Assembly: GCF_018304965.1 (NCBI RefSeq)
Contig: NZ_JAGQED010000016.1
Coordinates: forward strand, 30,808-94,807
DNA length: 64,000 nt
Direction: 5' to 3'
Source: Collimonas antrihumi
GTDB lineage: Bacteria; Pseudomonadota; Gammaproteobacteria; Burkholderiales; Burkholderiaceae_D
Shown: piece by piece, positions 63,692 to 64,000 of the stretch
How the letters are laid out: every line of letters starts with the position of its first letter
Position numbering within the stretch: position 1 is the stretch's first letter
The notes under the pieces: generated by a model
Told to the model about the DNA's origin: nothing
The model's input: the letters and a program-made list of their open reading frames with translations, nothing else
Databases searched by the model: none
Program-made: the position numbers and the translations under genes

Positions 63692-64000
63692 CTACGCCCC
63701 TTGAAGTCGCATCAGTTTTTTGCGCACCATGAACAAGTTAGCCAGCGCACAGGTGACAAAGAATCGATTCGCATTCTTGACCATGCCGCGATAGCGCACC
63801 TTGGCAAAGCCGAAGACGCGTTTGATGATGTAAAAGGGATGCTCCACCTTGGCACGCACACTCGATTTGCGCTTATTCGTCATGCGTTCCTCTTCAGTGA
63901 GCTCGTGAGAACGTGTGCCGCGACGGTTGGTAAAATCGCGCGCATTTGGCGCCACCTTGCTAATGGCCTCCTTTTGACCGATGTACGCCGAATCGCCCCA
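63692..64000 (-). mobile_element. IS5-type transposase, C-terminal part (runs off the window)
   Basis: The minus strand is open from the window edge to the stop at 63692-63694 (102 residues seen): [16 protein letters not shown], then [16 protein letters not shown] and [11 protein letters not shown], ending [23 protein letters not shown] holds the last acidic residue (Glu) of the DDE triad in IS5-family (ISL2/IS1031-like) transposases. The rest lies past 64000. Confidence 0.88.

Overview
This window looks like chromosome of a betaproteobacterium of the order Burkholderiales, most likely family Oxalobacteraceae (a Collimonas- or Herbaspirillum-like organism). That is an inference from gene content and order: nudB-aspS-DUF502-FmdB, ubiB-ubiJ-Tim44-ubiE, DUF971-HIT-DUF3683 FAD oxidase, ptsN-hprK-rapZ, and lolB-ispE-tRNA-Gln-prs-rplY-pth-ychF are strings typical of this order. 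No rRNA, CRISPR array, plasmid or prophage module is visible.

Layout. 1-12112 (minus strand): end of nudB, aspS, a DUF502 membrane protein, an FmdB zinc ribbon, a complete putrescine/spermidine ABC importer (potG-H-I-F), a TPMT-type methyltransferase and the ubiquinone genes ubiB, ubiJ and ubiE with a Tim44-like protein. 12235-21641: a phosphonate (2-aminoethylphosphonate) catabolic cluster. One arm is a FAD aminophosphonate oxidoreductase, a PhnZ-like HD protein, phosphonoacetate hydrolase and a GntR regulator; the divergent arm is the importer PhnS, PhnT and a fused permease, then PhnW. 21746-30686: an AT-richer catabolic island with an MFS importer, a DUF2783 protein, an aromatic-ring FAD monooxygenase, a non-canonical metallo-beta-lactamase-fold protein, a tryptophan-monooxygenase-like flavin amine oxidase and an unusual double IclR regulator. 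These two clusters together form an insert of about 18.6 kb between DUF971 and ubiE, genes that are normally adjacent in related genomes.

30776-43786: DUF971, HIT, a 1342-residue FAD/Fe-S oxidoreductase, two tiny new ORFs, yqaA, ilvA, queF, pagP, a possible structured RNA, then ptsN-hprK-rapZ and a LON-domain protein. 43796-55547: mutY, a dynamin-like GTPase and mutM on the minus strand, then a TPR lipoprotein, lolB, ispE, tRNA-Gln(TTG), prs, rplY, pth and ychF. 55548-58981: a small accessory patch containing a three-gene overlapping operon built round a nucleotidyltransferase-like DUF6932 protein, a DUF6933 gene, a frameshifted small gene and a CzcE-like His-rich protein. 58982-63141: a YdeP-type molybdopterin oxidoreductase, a small winged-helix-like protein and a MocR regulator. 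The window ends inside an IS5-type transposase.

Beyond the genes, the most striking structure is a set of short (9-13 bp) degenerate tandem repeats lying exactly across stop codons at six gene 3' ends, plus other 8-30 bp tandem repeats close to starts and in spacers. There is also a dispersed palindromic element with the core GCGTGGGCA/TGCCCAC. The best candidates for undescribed biology are the stop-codon repeats, the double IclR with its three nearby palindromes, the coupled DUF6932 operon, and the two tiny ORFs at 35911-36163. All family names come from reading the sequence; no database search was run.
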